Counted from the first letter of the stretch, positions 34,972 to 46,690 are shown. The stretch is DNA of 64,000 bases from Solea solea (GCF_958295425.1 NC_081153.1:2762419-2826418), one strand, 5' to 3'. A program made the numbers and translations. The notes: a model not told the origin generated them from the sequence alone.

Positions 34972-35229
34972 CAGGGATGGGCATAATTAATCGACGATCG
35001 ATTAATCGATTTTTTTATCAATAAAACTAACGCAGGTTCTGTTCCGTAGTCAGTGGAGATCGGTAGACTGCGACTACAATGAATGATGATCGGATGCAGG
35101 TTTTCATTGCATTTTTAAATATAGCTATAAATAGTGATATTTAATATAAAAATATTGATGATTAATCGAAAACTGGTCGTTAATTCTCCCGGCGATCGAT
35201 TAAATATTCTTAATCGATCGCCCGCCCTA
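34972..35229. mobile_element. hAT-type miniature element
   Basis: 258 bp starting CAGGGATGGGCATAATTAAT and ending GATCGCCCGCCCTA, with ATCGATTAATCGAT words inside both ends. It is flanked by perfect 8-bp duplications GTTACTAC (34964-34971, 35230-35237), the length produced by hAT transposases. The ends are imperfect inverted repeats (CAGGGATGGGC versus TAGGGCGGGC). No coding capacity, so it must have been mobilised in trans. Confidence 0.85.
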
Positions 35230-35261
35230 GTTACTACTCACTCTGTGACTGGCGGGTGTGG

Positions 35262-35820
35262 TCGGCGACACAAAACTGAGCGGGCCCTTGGGTCCTTGGC
35301 AGCCCGTGGCCAAGTGGAAAGGGAACTTGACTTGTAACCGGAAGGTTGCCGGTTCAAATCCCCACCCGGCCAAAAAGGGCTGGGGTACCCCTGAGCAAGG
35401 TACCCAACTCCCAATGCTCCCCGGGCGCTACTCAGTGGCAGCCCACTGCTCCTTATTCTAGGATGGGTCAAATGCAGAGAATATCAGTCAATCTGAGACT
35501 GAGAATAATTTCCCTAAGGGGATTAATAAAGTATCTAAAATCAAAAAAATAAAATCAAAATCAAAAAAAAAAAAAATTACCAGGGTTTGGAGCCTTCAGG
35601 TCTCCAACGGCAGTTGTCTTGCAACTGGCGGATGAGAGCAGCGCCAGGTGGGCAGGTGTAGTTTAAGGTGGACCTTAACTGTAATCAAGTCTTCAGGCAG
35701 CTCAATGAAAGCATCCCAACCAGAACCAGCACATGCCGCTGGAGAAGGCCGGGTCTCAGGCTCGCAACCTGCGATCCACTGTAAACAAACTCACCCAAAG
35801 GCTATTCATGCCAGAACCAC
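35262..35820 (+). repeat. Unclassified interspersed repeat D, copy 2, split by a SINE
   Basis: GACACAAAACTGAGCGGGCC on the left and GGGTTTGGAGCCTTCAGGTC through CTATTCATGCCAGAACCA on the right match 8180-8446 continuously once the intervening SINE is ignored. Confidence 0.75.
35294..35572 (+). mobile_element. tRNA-derived SINE, second family
   Basis: The head GGCAGCCCGTGGCCAAGTGG has an A-box-like start and GGTTCAAATCC is the B box. The body has CCCTGAGCAAGGTACCCAAC and GATGGGTCAAATGCAGAG, and the tail is GGGATTAATAAAGTATCTAAA plus an A-rich run. It lies inside repeat D: the copy of D at 8180 shows the empty site (GGGCCCTTTGG then TTATTAGGGTTTGG). A clear target duplication could not be picked out from the A-rich right edge. 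Confidence 0.88.
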
Positions 35821-36829
35821 GGCCTTCAGTGATCGGTTGCACGAACACCTTCCAAAACTAACTGGACTTTCCCAGCAAACGAGCTAGGGTTGGACTGTAA
35901 CCGACATGTAACCGACCTCTTCCCTGTGATGACAATGTTAATTACTTCACACAAAGTCATCTCCATAGACACAGCACCACAACAACCTTTTCGAGCCCTT
36001 GCACTCCATGTGACGGAGAAGATTAAATCATTTCAGCCTCGCGCTGAACTCACTGCGGCAAGTAAGAATGACCCAAGACTTCATGATCCCTGCATCAGTG
36101 GCATAGAAACAATCTCTGTTTCACTGTCTTCCTGACACAGCGAGACGTCTGTGAGTCCATCTGACAGTCCTCATGGCAGCCCATTCCTCTGTGTGTGTGT
36201 GTGTGTCCGATAACATTGTGGCAGTCGATGAGACGGGGGCAGAGCTGGCTGTTCTTCCTGAAGTACTTCAAGTTATTTTTAATGCACCCACTTTAATCCC
36301 ACAGACAAAAAACTGCCAAAAAAAAATTCCATCTTTTCCCTGCATATGCGATTAATTTTCCCAATGGATACACTAACTTTTAAAAGGTTTTGGGGGTTTT
36401 GTGTCATTATGTTAAAGTAAGAAACAAATAAAATTTGGCCATGGATTCTCAAAACCTGATGGGATTTTTAATCGGTGGAATTTCATCAGCTTCTGTTGGG
36501 ATCTGAATAATTTGTAACAACATTGATAGAAATATCTCCTCCTACACCCTCGTCCTCCGTCACTGGCACACGTCCTGTCACATATTCATAATGAGAGGGA
36601 GACAACGCTAATTAGCAGCAAAGGTCTGGACAAAAGTTCTAAAGAACAGCGTGTGAAGTGTGAGAACAGCTTTGGTGCAAGAAGCTTTTTCAAGGCACAC
36701 ACACGTCCTGAAGTCCTGCTCCACATCCAACAGTCTTTTCACTTCACTGACATGGACAAAAAAGAACTTTTTCCCTTAATACAGTTTAAACTTTTTTTTT
36801 GAAAACTTAAAAAAAGAATTTTCTTTGCT
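35821..36829. other. No gene recognised
   Basis: Short open frames without motif. (GT)n at 36189-36206. Confidence 0.45.
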
Positions 36830-37075
36830 AAATGTTGGAGATTAACGCTTGTTTTCGGGATTCTTTATCTACAGTTCGGCATTGTTCGCTTTGATTCCTG
36901 TGTCGGACGTCGCGCTTGTGACGACACTCTCTGACCAATCAGTGGCCAGCAGTCTGTTGACGTCATATTTTGGTATCGACTCAGCTCATCAGAGCCGGTA
37001 CTAAAAAAAGTACTGGGTACCAGGTACTATCGCAAATGGAAAAGCTGAGCTACAACTATAGTGGAAAAGTGGCAA
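36830..37075 (+). repeat. Unclassified repeat C, copy 2
   Basis: AAATGTTGGAGATTAACGCT, CTACAGTTCGGCATTGTTCG, CTGACCAATCAGTGGCC and GGTACTAAAAAAAGTACTGG match 62895-63125 in order. The last word is a short palindrome that may be a terminal hairpin. Confidence 0.75.
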
Positions 37076-37202
37076 TAGTGAAAGAAAAATACTGAAAAAT
37101 AAACAGTGTTTAAGACATTTATTAGACCACCACCCAAAGCCACTGCTGCCCTAAATTAACAGCATTGGTTATTATCGAAACATGTTTTTACGTTTCTGTA
37201 AT

Positions 37203-37212
37203 GGTTATTATT

Positions 37213-37256
<44 letters not shown>

Positions 37257-37312
37257 ATCATATTTTTATAGCGCTTTTCTTGACACTCAAAGACGCTACA
37301 GTAGATGTACCA
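37203..37312 (-). repeat. (AAT)n plus retroelement tail
   Basis: About 50 bp of AAT/ATT units followed by TATTTTTATAGCGCTTTTCT, a reversed LINE/SINE tail phrase of the type found at fish retroelement 3' ends. Confidence 0.55.
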
Positions 37313-37369
37313 GTATGTAGAAGCTCTTTAACCAATATCATGTTTAAAGGCTGAGTGCTCACGCAGGTG

Positions 37370-37610
37370 ACTTGATTCAAAGTTATGATTCATTTCATAT
37401 CGCATTTTTTTTTGTTCATAAAAACGAGCCTAGTGAACTTTGAACTGTGACGCATTTCCAAATTTCACAAATTCAATTCGATTTTAAACAAATTTTGAGT
37501 ACTTTTTGCTCAGCGGTGTTTATGTAGTATCAGATAAGACACTCTATATTGCACATTCTTATAGCCTCTGTAGTATATGCTGTACGTTTAAACACGTTAA
37601 AACATTTCTA
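37370..37610 (+). repeat. Unclassified repeat F, copy 1
   Basis: GAGTACTTTTTGCTCAG, AAGACACTCTATATTGCACA and TTCTTATAGCCTCTGTA recur at 62400-62560 (same strand) and, in reverse, at 51430-51700. Start and end are not sharply defined. Confidence 0.7.
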
Positions 37611-39370
37611 AGGGTTAAAATGCCAAATTGACTGTTTTACAAAAAAACAGGAAAAAAAATAGTAAAGCATATTATTATTTACTGACATCCTGAACAGGAA
37701 GAAAATACTTTTAGTGGTTGAATGTTAGAATGAGAAGAAACCCAGGGAGCTGGCTCAAATCTGGGTATATATAAAAATGTGAATTCAGTTTGTTATTTGC
37801 TAAATAAACGACTTCAAGCACGACTAAAAACAAAGTTGACATCACGTGAAAGAGCTCAGCGCTCCAAAGCAGCACAGATTGGGATCATCGGGGTCAGGAA
37901 GTCTTTGTTCCACCACAGAGCACAGGGCAGAAAGTGAGCAGTGAAAACTTCAAATATGTCAGAACTCTGGCACACATTCACCAAGTTGCTGCTATCGCTC
38001 GGTGATCTTCTGACTCAAAGTTACGTCATTATACGTTCAGCCAGATCTCCAGATGGTTCATTCCGGTCCACTAGTAGGACATCACTGGTAGGAACTTCAA
38101 GTTCTCTTCAGTATGGATAAACAAGTGATGCTGTCGCTCTCCGGAGAGGACACTTTGCTTTTCATGTTCCTTTTCCGAATGCAGAGGTGGATCTGGAACA
38201 CGATCAGAGACAGACTGAACTCCTCCGTGGATCTGACTGACGGATAAATCACTCAGTCAAGAAAAAAAAGATCAGACCTGTTGATGTTGTGCAGTGACAG
38301 ATCCGTCATCCTGCCAGAAATTAAACAAAGACAACATGTTTATGCTCTGTGGTAAACTTGGAAACATGCTGTTTGAAGCGTGTCTCCAATTTGTGTCTCC
38401 AATTTCTCTCTGGAAGCCTTGGAGGATTCCTCCACACTGCAAGCTATTTTGTTGTCGTTCCTCTGCAAAAACATCCTGCTTTGTTTCTGATCTACATAGA
38501 GAGGAAAATCTGACCTAGAAATGTAAATCTGCTGTGAAATATTCCGCGATCAGAACCCCTCAACCTAAAGAACCATCATCGTAGAAGATATTTATGTTTG
38601 TAAAAGTGCCAGTTGGAATTCTTTATTGCCTTCATTTTCCCCAGTTGAATGAAGAACTTCCTTGACAATACACATCATTTTTCCACGCTGAATCGGAGCC
38701 AATGAAAGGCGCAGGAAAAGGCATTTGTCTGGGTGGAAAATGGCCTCGTCAAAACACAGAGAGATAAAAATCCAAACTTATCATGGGAGCACAAATTTAT
38801 TTTGACAAACGTGCAAATTGACTGCCCGTTTCATTCCTCCCGACGTCGTCTTTGTTCGTGATTAATGAGACAGACGTCTCACTTTGAGCAGGGGAACGTG
38901 CTCGACAACACGCACATCAATAATCGAAGCAGCTGCTTTACATTCTGTCCACTTTGCTATCGTCCGAGTGCAGGAGGGGAAAACACATTTGAGTGCATGC
39001 AAAATGGCTGGAGATATTCCATTTGAGGGTAAACATCCAAACCAATTTTCAGGGAAGGATGAGGCTGCAGCCTTTACCTGTTTGGTTTTACTGCAGCTGG
39101 CAGAGACTGAGCTGGGAAAAGCAATTGGCTTCAACTAACTGCAGCATATGCATGTGAATTTGTCTCGTCTCCTGTAGTATGTCACACTGCCGAGGTCATT
39201 GGAAGTTAAAAGACAAAGCACCTCCTTATTTTTCTCTAAAAAATTACAGCAAACGCAAACCTCTGCCAACGTCACTCAGTTTCCCCCATTGTTGTTTTTT
39301 TTTTATTAAATCCTGAATCTGCATCCAGATCAACCACAAAAATCTATTTTTTTCCATTTTTCCTTTCACC
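37611..39370. other. No gene recognised
   Basis: Moderately GC-balanced DNA without motif-bearing frames. Regulatory or conserved elements cannot be judged without comparison. Confidence 0.45.
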
Positions 39371-39632
39371 ACAACCTGTCTTGACAGATGGCTGCACATC
39401 TTTGAGTCTGCATCTGTCAGAGATTTCTTCTTCTTGTTAAAAGGGAGTTGTTTTCCCTCTCCACTGATGCCTCTAGTGTTTGCTCATTGTGTGAATGTTT
39501 GGGTTTCTCTACTCTCGATGATGTTGTCTACGTACAGGTGATGTACAGGTGATGTCTACGTACGCCTTGAGATGATGTACTGTATGTTGTGATCTGGCGC
39601 TATGCAAATAAAAATGAATTGAATAGGTTAAC
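39371..39632 (+). mobile_element. 5'-truncated L2-like LINE, 3' UTR only
   Basis: CCACTGATGCCTCTAGTGTT, TGCTCATTGTGTGAATGTTT and GGCGCTATGCAAATAAAAAT match the 3' UTR at 4980-5178 with more divergence than the 29.4-kb copy. A GTACAGGTGATGTCTACG segment is duplicated internally (39533-39560). Confidence 0.85.
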
Positions 39633-41659
39633 GTTAAATATCTGTAGTTAAATAAAGGGAGTTAAACACACCGGGGGAACTTTATTGTTCCTGGCAACTG
39701 CAGGCACATGGATGGATGGGAAGGACGTGGCAAAGGAGAGTCTGCAGTAATCAGTGCGAATGCACTGAGCGAATGGCCCAGTGAGTAATACACATTTGAA
39801 ATAATAAAATTAGTGCAATAATCAGCAGCGGAGCCCGGGAAAGTGAGTAAAGGTCCGTGAGAGATGTGTTAATAACAGTAAAGTGAACCGCACTGAGGAC
39901 ATAAGAGAAGCAGGGTGGAATCGTGCAAATGGAAACATCAGTGATGAATCTTTTCTGCAGTCTAATCAATTTACAACGGGGGCAAGGGCACGGGGAGCGT
40001 TTCTCCTTCCACTATCCTTTCTCGGTTCCATTAAAACAAACATACTGCAACAGAACTACATTTAGACTCGCATATCCATTGATTCATGCAATGGTTTTAT
40101 AAAGAATTTGCTTAAGGAAGCATGCGGTTGTTTTCCCCTGAGAGGCCCGCGTTTAAATAACAGGCTTCCTGTTTTTATTGTGGATTATTTATGATGTGGA
40201 TGTGGATTATCTCTGACTTCTTGCATCCAACGAGGCATTTTCACCCAGAGAACTGCGTCTTCACTGGATGTTTTCACTTCAAAGTCACTGAAATCACCTT
40301 TATCCCCCCCATTCTGATGCTTTGTTTGAAGTTAGTTTTTGATGACCCATCTAAGGATGCTGATCACATACACACATCATGATGTGTAAACATCAGTAGC
40401 AGAGGGGAGAAAAAAAGAAGCAAAATGTATAAATAAAACATTGCTGGGGCTTCGGTTCCATCACATTGCAAAAGAAAAGAGAGAAAACTGAAATAAACCT
40501 TCACCTTGAAACATTTCAGGTGCTGGATAAAAGCCATGTTTTAAATGTGACCATGGGTCACGGACTGGTCCCGCCCCTCTGACCCTTCATCTGGAGCATA
40601 AAAATGAAAGAGATTGAAGTTAGATGTTATTCTTTTTCACACTGACATGATGTGATGAGATGTACGGTGTTGGGAGCATGAACAGTGATAGCTGTGATGT
40701 TCTGTGTCTGGCAGCTGACCATGCACTTTACATCCATATCCATGACCTTACATCAGAACGTTTCTTAACTTTCATCTCCTCGTTGTCTGTTAAGGTCTCT
40801 TGGGAATCTGCTTTCTGTGTGCTTGAGTGAGCAAATGTTACCATTCCTTCATTTTATTAAAATACAGCTCTGAGTGAAAGTCCTTGAAAATGAAGCAGAA
40901 GCCACAGACCAGAGCATGGACACTCACAGATGTCTGTAGCTTTTTTTTCATTTGTATTCTCTGAGTGATGTTATTAGTTAAGGAGGAGGATTTTCACCGA
41001 GGATCCCTCTGGATTTGCCGTTAACGTCTCTTTTCATTTATCCCATCTGGTGCATTTTTAGATGTTGACTGTTGAAGAGTTTCCTCACGTCTTGCTCTCA
41101 CTTATTATTGTTCATATTAAAAAAAAATTGAAGGGTTAGGATATTTTATTTTTGACAGATAGGAGCTTTTTATTGTCAAACTTCCCCAAAGCAACTTTAG
41201 CCTCCATGAACACACCAGAGGGAACCAACAACCTTTGCAAGTAAAGGCATCAATGAATAAGTGTTCTCACTCCTCCTCCGACGAGCTGCATCTGTGATGG
41301 ATTTTAAAAGTTACTCTACTGTTAAAGCCTCAGTCGATGCCAGCAGAGCGTGAGGGGACGTTCACCCTCATTTCTCTCCACTGACTTCCTGACTCGTACA
41401 TTTTCTCATCGCCCTCTTTTGTTGTTTATTTGATTTGATTCATGTTGAATTAAGCATAACGAGTTTAGTTTTAGTTTAGTCTAGTTTAGATTAATCATAC
41501 ATTTACCCATGATGGACAAATTCAATCTTGTAACCAAACCATTGCCCTAGGATTGGTATTAAGTGACAAACAGCAGCCTGGTTTAATGTTAATGCAGGTT
41601 GTGAAAGTCCTTGATCTCCATGGTTATACACGTATGTTCTGCACCTGCATGACAAGGAA
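39633..41659. other. No gene recognised
   Basis: No coding motif or repeat match. TTTAGTTTAGTC-type words lie at 41463-41490. Confidence 0.45.
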
Positions 41660-41667
41660 CTGCTTAC

Positions 41668-42456
41668 CAGTGTTGGGACTAACGTGTTACAAAGTAATGC
41701 AATTACTGTCATGCATTACCTTTTGCTGTAACGTGGTAATGTAAGGCATTTTTTAGAAAAATTGTGAGCAAGATCCCCGTCCAGGCTACTAACAATAGCT
41801 CACCTTGATAGCCTATCATTGCCGCAACAGGTTAGTGCTACTGGGCTATTGACTATAATATAAATAGCCACCAGAACAGCGACATAACGTTAATCTGTTT
41901 CCAGATAAAACATACAAAAACAATATAGAGTACATTATACAGTATACAGGCTCTAGCTCTATTGATTTCAGTATGAATACACCTAAAGTTACAGTATCTC
42001 TATCACAATATGTATTGCACTATGAGCCATAACTTCGGCCATTGTGTTATGTTGATGAAAGTAATGCAAAAGTAGTGTAATGCCTTACAATTCAAAGACA
42101 GTGATATTATAATGTAACAAATTACTTTGAAATGCCAGTGACAAGTGATAAACTATGTGACGACTAGAGATTTTTGTTTTTTCCAAAATGGTCGACTTCT
42201 GGTTGGGCGAAGTACATTAGAAATGCTAAACAGCTACGAGTGTTTGGTTAAAATCTATGGTATCTCGGTTAAATTATGTGCGACTTAGACACGAGAGAAA
42301 AAAATTTGGAGAGTTTTTCTGCACGTTAGCCCCCCTCAAAAATGAGCGTGATGTTCGGAGAACAATAATAATCTCATCAGGAGCCATTGGTCCTGGAACA
42401 TTCGTGCTCAGGCTCTAATAATGCATTACCTTTGTGAAGTAACTTGCCCAACACTG
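41668..42456. mobile_element. Non-autonomous hAT element
   Basis: 789 bp with ends CAGTGTTGGG..AC and GTAACTTGCCCAACACTG, i.e. CAGTGTTGGG inverted at the other side, with TAATGCA words inside both ends. Perfect 8-bp duplications CTGCTTAC flank it (41660-41667, 42457-42464). The interior holds no transposase; 42170-42420 resembles repeat E (TTAGACACGAGAGAAA, CAGGAGCCATTGGTCCTG), so repeat E may travel inside such elements. Confidence 0.92.
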
Positions 42457-42464
42457 CTGCTTAC

Positions 42465-43621
42465 CTTATCTGTTTTTTTCCTTTAAAATGATGGCACTCA
42501 TGTCAGATTAGGCGTGTGCTGAAGAAAATGTTTTGTCATCATGGCTTTGGTGTAAAAAAAGGGCCTCATTCCGCTCTCAAGCAGCAGACAGTAAGCTGCA
42601 GAGAAAAACTATTTCCCCAGAACACAATCTAAGAAAAACACTTTGCTGTAACTGCACCCTGCAAAGATGATGACTTCTCAAATGGAGGATTAGGGTAAAA
42701 AAAAACAAGAAATTGCAGCTCCCTCTGTGCTGCTTGCTCCTGCCACCTCCACCTCCTCCCACCGAGCCCCAACCTCCCTCCTGGAGTGTGAACAGATGCT
42801 TTGCTGTCTCAGCTCGGCAAACTTTGATCAGCACAGCGTTGCCAGCCTTCAGTCGCACAAGGTCAGCGGAACGAGGCGATGGCCGGTGTGTTGTCTAAAG
42901 TAGGGAGTCGCCACCTGTTTGGTGAAATATGTTCAGCTCGCTCTCACATCTAACGTGGATCTTTCATACCAAAGAGCTTCCAACTGAGCCGACAGCACAA
43001 CAGAGGCTGATTTACAGAAATAGGCCCAGTCATTGAAGTGTCCATTAAAAGTGTCCCCATGTCTCCTTGTCTTAAACAATAACCATCCTTGGGGCTGTAT
43101 GCAAATGCACATGGCTGTGAGTAATGGCGCTTCAAACAGCAGACGGGATCACTTATAAGTCTTCCTGTGCATTGGCCTGTGTCGGTGCAGCTGATAAATG
43201 GCTCCACCGTTTGTTTTTCAGCTGTGGCAGTGGAAATGAAATCAACAGGCAAGCGGCGTGTAGTAGCTGTGTGTCGTGTTCCTCCGCCACTCTCGAACCC
43301 AGTCCCTTTTTTGTTCCCCCACCAGGGCGGAATTTGAATGGCCTGATCAATTTCTAATCAGCTAAGAAACTGCAGCTTGTCTCTCTTGTCATAATCTTTT
43401 GCGTAGAGGATGTTGGTGACATGCTTCCAGGGTTTTATTTCATCAAATACACTATCTTTCTCACCCTGTGTGTGTGAATGATGTGGTAAATATACAGTAT
43501 ATATGTACAATTTAAACCCAGGCCCTGGTTTAAAGGCAGTGGTGGACTTTTCATTTAAAGAAATGGAACCCCAGGACGTCTGCCCGCATTGTCAGTCATT
43601 AAAACTTGACAAACTGTAAAG
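42465..43621. other. No supported gene
   Basis: The frame at 43124-43357 contains a short Kazal-like stretch (ADGITYKSSCALAC) without splice support; see findings. Otherwise nothing recognised. Confidence 0.4.
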
Positions 43622-44292
43622 CAGGGGTGTCAAACTGGCGGCCCTCCAATCGATTACATGCAGTAATCGATTGGACATTACACTTAACATTAAATTAGAT
43701 ATTTAAACTGTTTTAATTACAGCTATCCTCGTCATTATTTGTTAAAATGGTCTATTTATTTATCTGTTTTTGTGCATCATAAATGTGTTTTTATTGTGAA
43801 GTATACATTAGAGCTGAAACAATGAATCGATTACTATCTCATTACTAAATTAATGGTCAACTATTTTGATCATCGGTTTGAAGCTTTTTTTCATGATTAA
43901 AACAAGATTTCTGATAGTTTCAGCTTCTGAAATGTAAATATTTTCAACATTTCTTTGCTCCATGTAACAAAGAAATCATTGAAACAACATTTGAGAATGT
44001 TATCATTTCCAAACACTGATCAACCTTTTTTTCTGTTTTCTGACATTTTATAGACTAAACGATTACTCGATTAATGGAGAAAATACTCGACAGATTAATT
44101 GATTATGAAAATAATCGTTAGTTGCAGCTGTACATCATTGTATATCAAAACAAGCACTTTTACTGTTAGAAATTCTGTCTAATATATCATGAATATCTTG
44201 TATTGCCCACCTGCTACTGAACAGTTGTTTTTTTCCCTCTTGACCTACTAGATGCTCATTGGCCCCCAGGTCATTTGAGTTTGACACCCGTG
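43622..44292. mobile_element. Non-autonomous hAT element with nested miniature
   Basis: Left end CAGGGGTGTCAAACTGG and right end GAGTTTGACACCCGTG are inverted copies with one change. The flanks CTGTAAAG and ATGTAAAC share six of eight bases, consistent with an aged 8-bp duplication. A second element is nested inside (43811-44134). Confidence 0.82.
43811..44134. mobile_element. Nested miniature with TAGAGCTGAAAC / GTTGCAGCTGTA ends
   Basis: TAGAGCTGAAACAATGAATC at the left and ATAATCGTTAGTTGCAGCTG at the right are imperfect inverted copies, with CGATTA words near both ends. This resembles a very common teleost miniature beginning TAGGGCTGCAACTAACGATT. It sits wholly inside the hAT element. 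Confidence 0.65.
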
Positions 44293-45094
44293 ATGTAAAC
44301 GGTCTATAGTCGGTCTAACAAGGTTGAGGCTTCCTCTCCTATCAGAGGAAGTCAAGTGCATACCACCTACCATCTTCCAAAGGCTCATTTGAACCAATTG
44401 CAAACTACTTGTTTGTATGTTTGTATAACCGTATAATAAAAAAAGGAAAAGAGAATAGTATGGTTTCCTTTATCCACACTTTTCACTGGAAGCGTTCTCA
44501 TCTATATCTGCAAGTGAGGATAAGGCAGAACCCGGGAAGAGAGCCAGAGACACAGAAATAAGTGTCTGTGTCTGGCAGGTCCCAAACTCTTCCTTCTCCT
44601 CTGCTAGATAAATGAACACATGTGCCAGAGCATCATCACCCCGTCGAGGACGTGAGGCAACACCTGGAGCTCAGGTACCCGCCTATTCACAGTCGTGGTG
44701 CTTTTAAGGCGCTTTCAGGGTCATGAGGCTCATCTAAATGAGCGTTATCTTACATAACAGTTAGCAGTATAAGTCTCTGATTATGCTTCCTCCTCCTCCT
44801 CCTGGTTCTCTCTGCTCCTCACTGCAGCAGATGAAGTACTGGATGATCTCCTGGATGAGACTGTGTTTGTCATCAAAGTGCAGTTTGTTTAACTTCTTAT
44901 TTTCGCCTCGTCGGTGAGTGACTATAAACTCACATTGTTAATATCTCAAAATAAAGAGAGTATCACACAAATAATTGTGTACTTTCAATGTTTAATTTCG
45001 TTTTTTTGTGACCTAACAAGTATGTGAATGTTACACACTTCATAAACACACTCAAGTTGTATCCGCTGTACTTACTAAAGTACTAAAGTAGGTA
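44293..45094. other. No gene recognised
   Basis: No coding motif or repeat match; a CCTCCTCCTCCT run lies near 44789. Confidence 0.45.
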
Positions 45095-45360
45095 GTTTAG
45101 TAAAAGTTTGGACACACATGTAGGCACCAGATTTGGCACGTGACGGCCATTTTTCAAGATGGCGCTTGCATCAGATGTCACATCATGAGTAGAACTTCAA
45201 CGGTTGGACGTGTGTCAACAAGATTTCCCACACATACAAACCTAGATTCTGATAGCGAGGTCATCAAAATCTGAATGTTTCACAATCACAATCCAGGCTT
45301 TCAATGGCGGCGGGCTTAAAAAATGGTGACCATATTGGCTCTTTTTGCACGGCTGATGGC
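45095..45360. repeat. Unclassified repeat E, further copy
   Basis: GACGGCCATTTTTCAAGATGG and GGCTTAAAAAATGGTGACC are of the same phrase type as 21100-21600 and 23040-24090. Confidence 0.35.
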
Positions 45361-45463
45361 TGATTTTCACAAAGTGCCATACTGTGGGGGATGTGGACGA
45401 GAACATGGAGGCTGTTTTTGTTTTTTAACATTAGCTCAGCTGCTCCACAGTCGTTTGTGCCCT

Positions 45464-46690
45464 CATCAATCAAGTCAAATCAAATCAAATCACTTTTATT
45501 GTCATTAAGCTGTACATACAACAAGTAGTGCAACAAAAAGAGAGAGCGTTTCACAGGGATCTAAAGATTTAAATATTTAAATACACATTTACACCCGCCC
45601 CGACACACACACATTCACACTTCCCTAAGACGTTAAGCAGCAATTGTCAGTGTAGAGATCAATGTAAATGATATATAGCAGCAGCCTGTTAAATTGCAAT
45701 ACAGTTAAAGTGCCAAGTGAAATGCTATGTTATTACAAAAAGAGAAAAGAAGAAAACAAGGCTGGAGAGAAATAAAGCAGAAAAGATTAAGGTGCAATAG
45801 TGATTGTCGTCCAGATTCATATCAGCAATTCAGCATTCTGACAGCTTGTGGAATAAAGCTGTTGATCAGTCTGTTGGTTCTGCCTTTTGTGCTCCAGAAG
45901 CGTTTGCCTGATGGCAGCAGTTCAAAGAGTTTGTTTGAGAGGGTGTAAGAGGTCATTGACGATGGTCAGTGCCCTCTTCTTGCAGCGGGACTGGAATAGT
46001 TCTTGGATAGAGGGGAGGGAAACTCCGATGACCCTCTCCGCCCCCCTGATGATCCTCTGCAGGGCTTTTTTGTCTGACATACTGCAGCTGGAGATGCAGT
46101 ATGTCAGGACGCTCTCAACTACACCTCTGTAGAAGGTCGTGAGGATGCTGGGTGGGAGAGAGGTTTGTTTCAGCTTCCTCAGGAAGTATTGTTGAACTTT
46201 CTAGCAGGCAAAGCTATTTGTCTTTCATTCTATTTATCTGTTCATTGTTGTAATTGGTAGCAAAGCACCGTTGCCTTTAAAGTGCCTTTAAGGTGCATCG
46301 TCAAAGCCATGTTTTGTTATATATTGCCTTCGTATGCGCCTTTGTAAATCTATCTATCATTAGAACCTGTACGACTTGTCAGTTTTACAACCTAACTGAC
46401 TGTACTTAGTAACTAACAAGATGCTGTCTAACTAACTTCAAACTGACTTCAACTTAACTTAACTGCTGCTTAACTGTGTATGTGGAATAAACCTTCAGAA
46501 AGACAGTCGAGTTGTGCCCGCCGTACTTGTTCTGGTTACCCTTTCCAGAAGGGAGCATTGAGCTGGAAAGACCAGCCAGCAGAAATCTGGACAAGTATAG
46601 TCTCTGCTGGGCCCGTTTTGTGATATAAGAGGTGTTCTTATTCCAGCTTAGGTCCTGCGAGATCTGCACTCCTAGGAACTTGATGTTCTC
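45464..46690 (-). mobile_element. LINE 3' part, minus strand, split by a solo LTR
   Basis: Read on the minus strand: RVENIKFLGVQISQDLSWN, ITKRAQQRLYF.., then after the LTR the part encoding LTTFYRGVVESVLTYC, ALQRIIRGAERVIGVSLPS and a CKKRALTIVNDL-like segment, followed by a 3' UTR ending in the repeated word (AAATC)n at 45470-45493. This is the C-terminal domain of a fish LINE ORF2, 5'-truncated. The LTR at 46190-46593 separates two pieces that join cleanly when it and one 5-bp duplication are removed. Confidence 0.88.
46190..46593 (+). mobile_element. Solo LTR of a BEL/Pao element, nested in a LINE
   Basis: 404 bp from TGTTGAACTTTCTAGCAGG to AGAAATCTGGACA. Perfect 5-bp duplications AGTAT flank it (46185-46189, 46594-46598). 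It matches the other LTRs but has a shorter CTAACTAAC tandem block and a changed second base pair of the end (TGTTG for TGTAG). Because it interrupts a LINE, the order of insertion is known: LINE first, LTR later. Confidence 0.96.

Noticed and set aside
35297..35370. A functional tRNA gene
   Set aside because: Again the head of a SINE; the acceptor stem does not pair well and the body follows without a T-run terminator.
42577..42858. Gly-rich minus-strand open frame
   Set aside because: Composition follows a CCACCTCC run; no domain, no splice context.
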